Assembly: GCA_963669285.2 (NCBI GenBank)
Contig: CAXXSI010000028.1
Location: forward strand, 62,001-126,000
DNA: 64,000 nt
Direction of reading: 5' to 3'
From: JAWKWH01 sp963669285
GTDB taxonomy: Bacteria > Pseudomonadota > Alphaproteobacteria > Rhizobiales > Rhizobiaceae
Part shown: piece by piece, positions 63,711-64,000 of the stretch
Layout: every line of letters starts with the position of its first letter
Position numbering within the stretch: the stretch's first letter is position 1
Notes under the pieces: generated by a model
Database searches by the model: none
What the model saw: the letters and a program-made list of their open reading frames with translations, nothing else
What the model was told of the DNA's origin: nothing
Position numbers and translations under genes: made by a program

Positions 63711-64000
63711 TCAGCGCATCGCGAAGCGGCAGCGGTCATCAGCTGTAGGCACAACGACCACAGTGTACATTGCGAAGTTGCCGTTTTCCCGGTCGTGCAG
63801 GTTGCCGCCCAGTACTATGCTGCCGGGTTGAAAATTCGCCCGGTAGAACTGATAGACGATGCCAGCCTGTCCTGATTTCGCGTCGCCGGCAACCGCCCGC
63901 GCGTCGACCTCGCGATATTGTTGCAGCAACCAATCGGGCCGCGTGCCGTAACGGATGTCATAGCCGACATAGACCCGCAAAGGCACATCGGTGCGAATTT
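63711..64000 (-). CDS. Hypothetical protein, N-terminus outside window
   Basis: Only the last ~95 codons are in the window; the frame is open to base 64000 and a GTG at 63986 is probably internal. The visible part has YGTRPDWLLQQYREVDARAVAGDAKSGQAGIVYQFYRA and a beta-rich end (PGSIVLGGNLHDRENGNFAMYTVVVVP). No family recognised. It precedes the coiled-coil gene by 27 bp on the same strand and may be the first gene of that set. Confidence 0.6.
   Translation of the reverse strand, partial: IRTDVPLRVYVGYDIRYGTRPDWLLQQYREVDARAVAGDAKSGQAGIVYQFYRANFQPGSIVLGGNLHDRENGNFAMYTVVVVPTADDRCRFAMR

Overview
This 64 kb window is a chromosomal segment of an alphaproteobacterium, most likely of the order Hyphomicrobiales (Rhizobiales). 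Evidence: the clpP-clpX-lon-hupB block, the rplM-rpsI pair, a CtaA/Cox15-type heme A synthase next to a DUF2842 gene, the type 2 ArgC, and LiuR-, FixK/Fnr-, CtrA- and RpoH-like DNA sites. Genus cannot be fixed from this sequence. Coding density is high and the G+C content is fairly even, lower in the intergenic islands.

Layout. 1-6.1 kb: a frameshifted flavin monooxygenase cut by the window edge, a RidA-family protein, an HSL-type esterase, an M20 dipeptidase, and a coupled exported-protein/VTT membrane-protein pair. 6.4 kb: tRNA-Pro(GGG). 6.5-16 kb: an exopolysaccharide locus (Wzy-like polymerase, WcaJ-like phosphotransferase, GT4, Wza-like exporter, Wzz/BY-kinase-like copolymerase with a degenerate nucleotide site, CelD-like acetyltransferase, polysaccharide deacetylase). 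16-21.8 kb: DUF2842, ctaA, argC, agmatinase, a PhyH dioxygenase and a frameshifted acyltransferase. 21.9-30.5 kb: rpsI-rplM and acyl-CoA, methionine and small-molecule genes, ending with a class I P450. 30.6-36.3 kb: clpP-clpX-lon-hupB with recognisable promoters and terminators. 36.3-47.5 kb: tRNA-Leu(GAG), a GT25, small exported or membrane proteins, mgtE, a LiuR-like regulator with a 20-bp perfect palindrome, ankyrin and DM13 proteins.

47.5-64 kb is the most accessory part. A cysteine-synthase-family gene is split by a 306-bp IS630-type MITE; removing the element and one TA restores a 309-codon frame. A diverged relative of the element lies 5 kb away. Further on are a Tat-exported dienelactone hydrolase / intradiol-dioxygenase-like / ferric-reductase-like trio, a second P450, and a 7TMR-DISM histidine kinase with a LuxR-type response regulator. 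The kinase gene diverges from a three-gene cluster of unrecognised secreted proteins. Their shared promoter region carries three TGCGTA/TACGCA elements. This two-component/secretome unit is the best candidate for an undescribed system here.

Four genes are visibly broken (three single-frame shifts and one MITE insertion). The shifts could be real decay or sequencing errors.
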